A stretch of 64,000 nt of DNA from positions 545,762,879 through 545,826,878 of the forward strand of contig OY856413.1 in the NCBI GenBank assembly GCA_963693085.1, given 5' to 3'. How positions within the stretch are numbered: the stretch's first letter is position 1; each line of letters starts with the position of its first letter. The translations under genes were made by a program, and so were the position numbers. Below, one piece after another: positions 48,739 to 58,181 of this stretch. The stretch comes from Alisma plantago-aquatica. Taxonomy: Eukaryota > Streptophyta > Magnoliopsida > Alismatales > Alismataceae. The notes below the pieces were generated by a model. The model was not told where the DNA came from, searched no databases, and worked only from the letters and a program-made list of their open reading frames with translations.

Positions 48739-49225
48739 AGGCGTCGGTTATTTATAGATAATCGTCAGCAAAGACCTACAGCGTCGGTTATTTATAGATA
48801 ACCGACGCCTGATGTGGCCAAAGCAGTCCTGGAAATGGCGTCGGATATTCGTATCGAACCGACGCCTATTTAAACAACCAGGCGTCGGTCGTTTGGTATA
48901 TAACCGACGCCAAAAGGGTTCGCGCCACAGAAAACGGCGTCATCTAGGACACTTTATGCGTCGGTTATCAACTAAAAGACCGACGCTACATGGAATATAG
49001 GCGTCGGTCTTTTAGTAAATCACCGACGCAGAAAGTGCCCTAGATGACGCCGTTTTCTGTGGCACGTACCATTTTGGCGTCGGTTTTCTACTAAAAGACC
49101 GACGCCTATAGGTTAAATAGGCGTCAGTTAAAAAACCGACGCCGAAGTGTTCGACCTTTAGCGGCGCCCACATAGGCGTCGGTCGGAAACCGACGCCAAA
49201 TGGTGTTAAAAGACCGACGCCAAAT
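48739..49225 (+). repeat. Right subterminal palindromic repeats
   Basis: About nine GCGTCGGTT/AACCGACGC pairs, denser than at the left end. One pair is embedded in a larger inverted repeat: CGCCACAGAAAACGGCGTCA (about 48,922) faces its complement at about 49,045-49,064, enclosing two TCGGTC pairs, a potential 140-bp hairpin. Presumed binding sites for the element's DNA-binding protein. Confidence 0.85.
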
Positions 49226-49229
49226 GGGG

Positions 49230-49243
49230 TTTCTGTAGTAGTG
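49230..49243 (-). repeat. CACTA right terminal inverted repeat
   Basis: TTTCTGTAGTAGTG, followed by the target duplication AGG at 49,244-49,246. Confidence 0.95.
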
Positions 49244-49922
49244 AGGAATGGCCTATGGATGCTTAAGGACGTTCTAGACACTTTCTAGGGGGTTCTTAGT
49301 GCTTAACTAGTCGTTATGTAACCATTAGTTGCTTTAACAACGGCTAGTTAATTAACTCTGAAAAGTGCAGACAGAACTCATCTCGGTCGAAGAATTGTCG
49401 ACCGAGAGTCCTTCTCGGTCGAGGACTTGTCGACTGAGGATCTGTCTGGAGCAAGTGTATATAATGTTCTAATCCAACTCCCAACTACCTTGTCTTCTGT
49501 GTCTAACGGCTACCTGGGTCATTCTTGGTCGAAGAGTTTGTCGACTGAGAGTGTCTCTGTCGAGAATTTTGTCGACCGAGATTAACCCTGTTTCAATATT
49601 TTAAGCCAAGTACTAAGTGTGTGTATGAGTGTGTAGTTGTGACACTATTGTAGGGGATGACCTGTCTAAGTGTTGTGATTGGCTAGGGAAGATCTAACGC
49701 TTGATTTACATGATGTCTAAGTACTTGTACATTATATACTTGTACAAGTTTTTACATTTGATTACAATCATGATTTAAAGTAATTTGAGTATATAGATCT
49801 TCCAAGTTGTTTGTCATCCACCTAAGACCTGCAACACTCAAGTAGCACGTTAGATCTACAATAATGAAATGTTTGTCATCATCAAAACAAAGGGATTATA
49901 ATAATGTCCAATTTAGCCAACA
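49244..49922 (-). repeat. SIRE-like copia 3' LTR, right segment
   Basis: Continues the LTR after the CACTA insertion; 49,247-49,649 aligns with 54,241-54,634. On the minus strand the LTR begins TGTTGGC at 49,922. It contains four CTCGGTCGA...TCGACCGAG palindromes (49,382, 49,414, 49,524, 49,557) and an inverted repeat TAACTAG...CTAGTTA around 49,292-49,350. The last 273 bases (49,650-49,922) have no partner in this window because the other LTR is interrupted. Confidence 0.9.
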
Positions 49923-49936
49923 ATCTCCCCCTTTTT
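49923..49936 (-). other. Polypurine tract of the SIRE-like copia element
   Basis: On the minus strand AAAAAGGGGGAGAT directly precedes the LTR start TGTTGGC, the standard copia arrangement. Similar C-rich runs at 50,085 and 50,147 (plus strand) may be extra copies. Confidence 0.8.
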
Positions 49937-52545
49937 GAAGATGACAAACATTTCCTAAATATAAAATAAGGAAATGTAAATCATATGAGTTTCATACCTG
50001 AAGTTTACCTTTTGTAGCCATTTTTTGTTTTGCAAGTGGGTGATGGCTGAGATATTATGAAACTCATTTTATTTTATATTATTTCTCCCCCTTTTTCATT
50101 TCAAAAAGATATCCAAAATAATTATTTAGTATGACTCTTTATTACTCCCCCTTAATTTTATGCTATGCTCCCCGTTAAAGAGATATTCAATTTAAAAACA
50201 AGTGATTAATATGAATGCATTGTCAAATTTAGCCATAATCATTTGCAAAGAATGGGACCCTTTTAGGTTCATTGCATACAATTTTTTTTATTTTAATCAG
50301 AATATTGCCTTTTAATTCATGCAAATGGGGGTTTACAAGGTTGACCTCGGTCGACAATTTTATCGACAGATGTTGGCTCGGTCGAACATTTTGTTGACTG
50401 GAAATATATCTGGGTTCGACTGTACAGCATTTACTTGGTGAGTATCAGTCGAGAAGTATAGACAACTGAGATGTTTTCGGTCGACAAATTAGTACGTCTC
50501 GATTGAAAATTTTTGCTGACCGACGAAGTTGTTGTGGATAAAATTTTGAGCTAGTGTTTAATGCAAGTGAGATACTAGATTTGTAGAGTACATATATATA
50601 TCTTCTAGGGGAGTAATAATGTAATCATTGTCTAGGATATTTGAGCAATTCTAAGGTCATAATTAGTCTTTAAGATTTGATTTGGACCTTTTATCAAAAG
50701 CACATTTTGTATCAAGATACTAAGATTAAGTACATTAAAATGATGTACAAATAAGCATTTTGTCAAGCTTATTTTAGGTCGAGCTTGACTACGACCATAG
50801 TGCCCCTTGGTCAAACTTAATTTTAACCAAGAGGCAATTTTTGTAGATTTCCAATTTGGACATTTATATGTGAAGTATAACTTCTGCAAATTTTCAATTT
50901 TAAAAATGCATTTGTGCCATAAATTTTATGCAAAATGGCATCTTCACATGAGCTCAATCAAAATAATTACAAACAATATCCATTCATGGTTTGTATATAT
51001 ATAGATCAAAGATTATTTCAAACTAGTGGCACAATGATTATGATAGAACAGTAGAAGCATAGAATATAATGATCATTTTAAACCAAATTTCCATACACAT
51101 GTTTCCTATATAGATAGACCAAGGAATAATTCATGTGACTGATAGAATAGTAAAATCAACCTGGTTCATAATTTTTCAGTTTCAAGCTAAACCATGTTGA
51201 AGATGAACCAAAATAATCTCATAAGAAGCAGATTTATGATTTTCAACGATTTCCAAATATCTTCATTCAACAATTCATGATGCAAAAGATCAATATGTCC
51301 CAAAAACAATGGTCTCCAAGAATTGTGATTCTCAATTATATCAATTTTTATTATTGCTGAATTGATAGCATATAAGAGACAGCAGAACATATTTTCCACT
51401 CTTTCTCGGTCGAACAATTTGTCGACTGAATTATTTTTGGTTGAAGTATCTCTCGATCGAGAATGTTTCTTCAGATTTTATTCAGCAATTTGTATGTTCT
51501 AGTTTATGTTATTCAATTTGAGATGGATATAAGGTTACTCAATTTAAGATTATTGATCATATCTCAAACGTAATTAGTGCATAGACATGTAGGTGTCACA
51601 ATGATATTTATTCTTTTGATTTTCTTAGAACAAATTATTTTCATCATTCTAATGAAAATTTTAAGATAGACTATTTATGCTTAATCATCTTTTTTTTAAG
51701 AAAGTAGCAATCGAAATTTGATAACATTTGAAAAAGAAAGCATAATCAATTTCAATTTGCATACAGATCAGAATTTCACAAGTTTTTGGTTTGCATCAAG
51801 TTTAATAAGGATGTTATTAACATATATGTAATGCAAACTACTAATATTCTAGAGAAATTTGTCTTCAAGATATCTGACTTATTTTTCCAATCAAGTATGT
51901 CTACTTGCAGAAAGAGTATAGTATCATTTTTATTTGCAAGCAATATTTTTGCAGCAGTTTTAGTAAAATCGATCATTTTCTCTTGTATACTTGATAATTT
52001 AATCACGAAACGTATTTTGTTTTGATGCTCATATATTCTTCCTTTTGATTTGAATCATTCAAATATTTAAGTTACAAGAATATATAAAGTTCATTATATG
52101 CTTAAGTTGATTGCGATTTAAGTGTCTTTTATTGTAAATAGTTTTGGCAGAGGTTTACTCGGTCGAGAAAGTTCTCTACTGACATTGTCTCGGTCGAAAA
52201 TTTCTCGATCGATATTGTTACTATTTTTGTACTGTTTTCAGTAATTGTTTCCAAATAAAACATAGATTACTTCCAATTCAATTAGGCAATTTAGAAACTC
52301 AATTTGGTTGAGATAGAACATATGAATATCAAGGTAACATTTAGATCAAATCTCAACTTATTATATTTAAATCTTTATCTTTTGAGGACCCTAATTAAGG
52401 AAAATTTTCAAAGATGTGTCTCTGCAGATGTATATTTTCAAGTTTGAAATTTTAATCAATTTGTTATCTCATTATGTTAAGTTGAGATAGACATAGAGAT
52501 ATACAACTAGAGTCTTCGGTCATATCTCAACTTAATTTTGTTCAT

Positions 52546-53463
52546 TTAGTTTGGGGGTTTTGGAACCCATACTAACTCAACATCCTTTTTCTTGTAAGGA
52601 CATGAGAAAGAATAGTGTCTGAGACGCAAACAATAATGGCAACATATAGAATAAACCTCATACCTTTTTCTATGATTTTGTTCTAGATTGTTCTTGGGTA
52701 CATGTGTATATTTGCCTCTAGGTACATACATAAGTTGGTTTTCTAGCATTTGTGTCTTTCTCCAACTAGGTTTTTGGTAAGATTTTCCTTTAGGATTATA
52801 ACCTAGTCCTCTCCTTCCAATTTGACGATAAGAATCATTTAAAATTTTATCAAGGGTATCATTGTTACTCAAACTACTAACTTTTTGTTGCAGCTTAACA
52901 ATCTCATCCATTATCTTATTGATGTCTAACTTTGCTTGATCTAGATTAGATAACAAAGAATCTCTTTCTTTCACAATAATATCATAATCTAGATGTGTAC
53001 ACAAAATAGGTTGTTTTTAAAGATCATTTACTTGAGTTTGCAAGTTTAACTTTTCTAAGGAAAGAAGATTACAATTTGCTTCTACATATTTCATCTTAAT
53101 ATCATGATCTTCAATAGCCTTTTTGAGATCTTCATTTTCAGAAGTGAGAGCAAGAAGTTTAGCATGTAACTCATCATTTTCTTTATTAGATTTCTTTAAT
53201 TTCTTCTTGCACTCAATATACTTATTATGTGTCTCTTCAAGACTAGCAATTAGCTCTTCTTTAGGTAAATCAAAAAGGCTTACCTCTTCTTCTTCTTCTT
53301 CACTTATTGTAGCAATAAGGCATTCTTTATGCACATCTTCCTTCTTTGACCTCCATGGACAGCTAGGTGTAGTGTGCCTTATTCCTAACCACCAATTGCA
53401 ACTTGTTGAAGATTGGTCCATCCTTTTGCTTTGCTTGCGGTTGTAGACACCACCACCCTTCAT
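52546..53463 (-). pseudogene. SIRE-like copia Gag, truncated, one in-frame stop
   Basis: Two minus-strand segments in the same frame, separated by one TAA at 53,017-53,019. The first (149 codons) has a degenerate zinc knuckle, CNWWLGIRHTTPSC (a Cys replaced by Trp), then an acidic EEEEEE patch and a long Lys/Glu/Leu-rich region likely to form a coiled coil (KKLKKSNKENDELHAKLLAL). The second carries more coiled coil (DYDIIVKERDSLLSNLDQ), then a good CX2CX4HX4C knuckle (CHYCLRLRHYSFSC) followed by WVPK, a SIRE/Tork-type hallmark. The N-terminal UBN2 domain normally present is missing: the frame begins only about 35 bases from the primer-binding site. Nucleic-acid packaging was its ancestral role. 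Confidence 0.75.
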
Positions 53464-53496
53464 TCTTCAAGACTCGATTAGAGCTCCTTGAAGCCT

Positions 53497-53508
53497 GCTC
53501 TGATACCA
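53497..53508 (-). other. Primer-binding site of the SIRE-like copia element
   Basis: The reverse complement reads TGGTATCAGAGC, a perfect initiator-tRNA-Met-type site, two bases from the LTR that starts at 53,511. Confidence 0.9.
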
Positions 53509-53510
53509 AT

Positions 53511-54634
53511 TGAAAAACCACTAGGGGGGGTGAATAGGGTTTTATGGATATTTTAAAATAATTTAACTCAAACAACCACAATTGAGATAATAAGAAGGAG
53601 ACAAGGTGTTTAGAGTGGTTCCAACCTTAGCAAATACTAAGGCAATCAATCCACTACCCAGTTGCTTACCTAACCGGGATTTTGAAAGTATTTAATTTTA
53701 TCACCTCACAAGGATATTACATAAAATTACAACACTTTCAACACCCTTTGGACAGTCTTCACCTTGAAGTAGTCTCACCAACTTTGAAGCAGTCTTCCTT
53801 GAAGTAACTTCAAACTCCCCCTTGAAGTAGCCTTCCTCTTGAAGTAGCTTCCCATTGAGACAGCATTCTAGAAGTAGTCCAAAGATCTCCTTCTTCACCA
53901 AGAAGATCAAACTCTCTCCAATCCGCAGCCTCCAACCCTAGGAGTAGCAAGGAGAGTACAAGCAATAAGAAAGAATAAGAAAGGAAATGGAAATTACAAT
54001 TTACCACTTAAAGTACAAGGCTTGATTTCCTATATCAAGCATATTGATCTCCTAACCAATGAGTATGGAAGTGTAGGTTTAGTGGATAGGAGATGCTAGC
54101 CCATAGGACACGAATTTGGAGCAAAGGAAAGGAGTAGCAAGTACTAATGTTGCTCAATCGCTCAAAATAGATTGCCAATTGCAAGTATGAAAGCTCAAGT
54201 ATTGCACAAGTGTGTGTTGGGTGTCCTATGGCTTGTCCTATGGATGCTTAAGGACGTTCTAGACACTTTCTAGGGGGTTCTTAGTTCTTAACTAGCCGTT
54301 AGGTAACCATTAGTTGTTTTAACAACGGCTAGTTAATCAACTCTAAAAAGTGCGGACCGAACTCATCTCGGTCGAAGAATTGTCGACCGAGAGTCCTTCT
54401 TGGTCGAGGACTTGTCGATCGAGGGATTGTCTGGAGCAAGTGTATATAACGTTCTAATCCAACTCCCAACTACCTTGTTTGATGTGTCTAACGGTTACCT
54501 GGGTCATTCTCGGTCGAAGAGTTTGTCAACCGAGAGTGTCTCGATCGAGAATTTTGTCGATCGAGATTAACCTTGTTTCAATGTTTTAAGCCAAGTACTA
54601 AGTGTGTGTATGAGTGTGTAGTTGTGACACTATT
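53511..54634 (-). repeat. SIRE-like copia 5' LTR, interrupted, TATA segment deleted
   Basis: Aligns with 37,659-38,397 plus 49,247-49,649. It lacks 17 bp present in the other copy: between two CCTAT repeats (junction at about 54,237-54,241) the stretch containing the minus-strand TATA box is gone. The lengths agree exactly once a one-base G-run difference is counted. It carries the same four TCGGTCGA palindromes (54,367, 54,399, 54,509, 54,540). It is cut at 54,634 by the gypsy derivative; the remaining 273 bp should lie beyond the right edge of the window. Confidence 0.9.
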
Positions 54635-57600
54635 TGTTACGACCCCATCTGAGCTTAATTGGTAAACTAGGGTTTACCTAGACAATTGCAAAGATTAATT
54701 GGAATTATCATTCTTGAAATCTAATTAATGACGATAACACAATTAGGATGTTTTAACTATGATAAGAAGTCTAAATGTTCTTTTGTCTTGAGAATTAGGG
54801 TTTGAGAAGCATAGACCCTAATCGGCCCAAAATAGGGTTTTAATGACATATGAATACAGAATTTGATAAGTAGAATGTCTCACTAAATGATTTTTAGTAT
54901 TTTATGTGTAACTCTGATTTACTTCAAATTTGGATATGATTTGTATATATAAAATGTGAACAACATTGGAAAATATCAGAATTTTTTAAGAATGTTCTTA
55001 CCTGTTTATTGGTCGAGTTTCAAACTCGACCGATCACATTTTCAGATTGATATAGCAGTGTGGTAATTGAATTTTATCTTTTTATTGGTATATCCAATTG
55101 ATCTAAAATTTTAACTGTGCTTTAAAAACACAATTTTAGACACTCTGTTAAATTGGAGTAATTTTTGGATGACTTTTGATCTCTACAGTGAGGGTGTCGG
55201 TCGAGTTCTGTGCAGGACAAACTCGACCGAATATGCTGCAGACTGCAATATAGCAGTGCACTGTTTGATTTTTAATTATTTATTTGTAACAATAAATGAT
55301 CTCAAATTTTTACTGGAGGTCTGACACTTCATTAGGTATAACATTTACAATTTCTAGAATTTTTGGAGCTTCTGTTATCTATTCAGTAGGCGAATTACAG
55401 AAACTATTATGAAACTGAATATTCAGCCAATATAATTAAAGTTGAGTGTTGGGTCAATATGCAATTGACCCAAGCAGCTCAAATTTGACTTATATGATCG
55501 ACCACACACACACACAGATCTCATTCTTCATCATCCACCCCAGAGAAATGAAAATCTAGAGAGAGAGGGAGAGTTGGGGCTTGAGTGGAGAAAGAGGAGG
55601 AATTGCTGACCTAGGGTTTTGCGGTCCGAGGAATGGTGAAATCAAGTAAGTTTGGATTCTTTGCATAGAATTTTATGGTGAATCTTCTCTCTCATGTCAA
55701 GATTCCGTCCATGCTCTGATTTGATCCAAGATGATGTCGAAATTCCCTCTTTTCTCACCCTTTCTTCATAATCCCTCATTTTCAAGGTTTCTGAGTTGAA
55801 GGGAAGAAGAATTGGGAGATTTGCTAGGGATTTGATATGAGTTCGAGATCCCCTGAGTTGAGCTGCAGTTTTGAGGTATTTTCACACCTTAGGGTGAGTG
55901 GGTTCTTCCTTCAAACAGTGTAATGCACGAAATTTGATTATAGCATCCAAATCCCTAATTGCTTAGTATGTGATTTTAAACCCTGAATGTCCATTTGTTC
56001 TGTGTAGTTGCAATTTGATATGAAATGGGCTCCTTCTCTGTTTGAACGACTCTCTAATGATAGATTCATATTAGAAATGTATACAACACATTATAGAAAG
56101 AATGCCTTTCGGATTCATATTGTATGATGTAATTAGGGATTAACCTAACTGAGATCTCACTAGAGTTTTAATCCAATTGAAGAGATATCTAGACTTAAAC
56201 CAAACCTAGGTCTAAATGCTCTCAATCAAGCTTAAGGCTATCATATTTCAATATCTAAAACCTTTGGGATTCATCACTAAGTCTATGACTTTGATTTCAC
56301 TAGTTTAATCTCGAATGACCTGTGCCACGGCCGTGGGGTGACACCACGACCGTGTTGGAGTAAATCCTAATTGAACACTTAAAGGTTAAAGTTTAATAAA
56401 GAGGACTGGTAATCCTATAAGTGGTTAGGATGTAACTCATGGGATATCTTAATTGAATTTTATTCTTGTTACATGATATCTCAGTGAATGGTATGGAAAA
56501 CCTAAATTTTGTGAAATTTCCATGGTTTCATATCTATATTGATTGTATATGATTTGTTGGAAACAATCTTTATTTAGTGAATGCTTATATCCTATGAAAT
56601 CCTTATGAGATCCATGTGACAAGTGAATGAGGCAAATGAAAAGGTGAATGAGGCGAATGAAACCCTAAGAGTAGGGTGTTAGCATGTGATGAATGAATAA
56701 GGCAAATGAAACCCTAAGGATAGGGTGTTCAATGAATCATGTTATGGTGATATGAAAGGTCTTGATATGAGATGTGGTGATGCTTAACTATTGAATTGTA
56801 TGTTTCTAGTGCATTTAACTTTATATGCTTGTTCTCTCTGAGTTGATATCTACATATTGTAGGGCTTCTTATTTTCACTACATATCTCATAAATTGCAGG
56901 TGATGAGATATGACATGCCCTAGAAAGGGATGTTACTGAGACATGATATATGTTGAATACATGAGTTATGATTTCTGTTTAAAATGTACCTATAATGTTA
57001 ATGTTAGACTTAGGTGCCCTAAACACCGTAGAACCCCATTGTGCGGTCTGTACCTTTGGGGTAAAACGGTCAGCCCTGGGGATACGCCCAGGCATCGGAG
57101 ACTCGTGTCCAACAAATACCGAATGTCTCGGTGACACGAAGTCTGAGAGGTAGGATCTCGGTCAGCCCTGGGGATACGCCCAGGCATCGGAGATCCGAGA
57201 GAATGTCCCGGTTAGCCCTGGGGATACGCCCAGGCATCGGAGACTTAGAGACCCTCCGCCTGTGTACTCAGGTAGGAGGAGTCCAGATTACACTCTTTTG
57301 AGAGTGCAGTGAGGCCCTTGTGAGCCTGAGAGTCCTGTGCAGACCAGGACGAGAAGTCAGACTTAGCATTTCCTGGGTGTGTCGCTAAGTCTTGTACGGT
57401 GTGGCCGTAGTGCACTGCGAGTCTCTATGCAGAGTACATTGCATAGATCAGGGCATAAGCTAAAATATGATCATATAGGTTTACAAAGTTCCTTATAAAT
57501 GAAAGAGTTAAGGAAGACTAGAGCATAGTCTTCTAGTAGTTATTCTTTGGATGCAATATTTACATTCTTTGTTATTTCAATTATATTGTTTTAGAACTGC

Positions 57601-58166
57601 TCAGTGTAGTATTTATTGTTGTTAAATTTCATATCATTTACTCAAAGTTATATCTGTAATCACATTAGTGCCTTAGACTGTTTCTTTGAAGTACTCATAT
57701 ACTGAGCGAGTAGGCTCACCCCTCTACTCAAACATTTTAGGGTTAACCGCGTGGACTTGAAGATGGTCAGAGCATCAGTGTAGATCTTCCACAAGAGTTA
57801 AGTACAAGATTAGTTGAGTCAGTCGGTCCTTGTCACTCTAGGTCCTCAGTAAGAGAATAGAGAGAGAGTTGTAATTACGATGTGTAATATTATTCCTCTT
57901 TTGAAATTGTATGCTAATTAGTAGGTCTTATGTGCATAAGGTGTGAGAGACATCATGAATGTTTATACATGTATCTTTACTATTAAAGTCTGTTTAGTAA
58001 AAGAAATGTTTAGATTCCCTTGTTAAAATGATTTATGTGGTTCAATGCGAAGAAACAAGAGTTTTAAAGAAGAAAAAAAGTTAAGGGTATTCTTTGTATT
58101 ACATATAATTCCTATCTTATGCCCTAATCTCATGATTTGAGGAAATTGTGAGATCGGGGTGTAACA
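54635..58166 (+). repeat. 5' LTR of the LARD-like element, 3532 bp
   Basis: Begins TGTTACGACCCC and ends GGGGTGTAACA. It differs from the second copy by about 3% in the first 370 bases that I compared. Contains the perfect palindrome GGTCGAGTTTC and complement (55,011-55,031), a second TCGGTCGAGTT...CTCGACCGA pair (about 55,198), a CACGGCCGTG-centred inverted repeat (56,325-56,354), an AATGAGGC(A/G)AATGAAA minisatellite (56,620-56,730), three GC-rich direct repeats (57,067-57,242) and a TATA-like CCTTATAAATG (57,490-57,500). Short frames at 56,943-57,187 fall in the GC-rich repeats and are not genes. Confidence 0.92.
57067..57242 (+). repeat. Three GC-rich direct repeats in the LARD-like LTR
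   Basis: CGGTCAGCCCTGGGGATACG followed by CCCAGGCATCGGAGA, at 57,067, 57,159 and 57,209 (third with one change), about 250 bases upstream of a TATA-like sequence. Each unit can pair CCCTGGG with CCCAGG. Their position suggests an enhancer-like U3 array. Copies recur at 63,184-63,360 in the other LTR. Confidence 0.85.
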
Positions 58167-58169
58167 GCT

Positions 58170-58181
58170 TGGTATCAGAGC
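58170..58181 (+). other. Primer-binding site of the LARD-like element
   Basis: TGGTATCAGAGC, four bases after the LTR end; perfect initiator-tRNA-Met-type site. Confidence 0.92.

Larger units (their letters stand above)
38398..49243 (+). mobile_element. CACTA (En/Spm, CMC) DNA transposon, 10.8 kb, both ends present
   Basis: The ends are the perfect 14-bp inverted repeat CACTACTACAGAAA / TTTCTGTAGTAGTG. The 3-bp target duplication AGG flanks both ends (38,395-38,397 and 49,244-49,246). The uninserted state of the same LTR exists at 54.24 kb. The element holds subterminal GCGTCGGTT palindromes at both ends, a GC-rich leader exon, a leader intron with a palindrome array, a TNP2-type transposase gene and a second multi-exon gene with a Ulp1-type protease domain. 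Each gene has one in-frame stop and otherwise intact frames and splice sites, pointing to recent inactivation. Confidence 0.95.
49923..53510 (-). mobile_element. Interior of a gag-only SIRE-like copia derivative
   Basis: About 3.6 kb between LTRs. Minus strand: primer-binding site, a gag remnant (53,463-52,546), then about 2.6 kb of AT-rich DNA without any integrase, RT or RNase H signature. Scattered frames of 65-85 codons there have no motifs. Paired TCGGTCGA palindromes recur at about 50,346, 50,377, 50,447, 50,479, 51,403, 52,156 and 52,187. The element could move only with proteins supplied by another copy. This matches the described class of terminal-repeat retrotransposons carrying only a gag domain. 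Confidence 0.75.

Noticed and set aside
56943..57187. Two overlapping frames repeated at 63,107-63,304
   Set aside because: Both lie across the GC-rich direct repeats of an LTR; the translated sequence is just the repeat.
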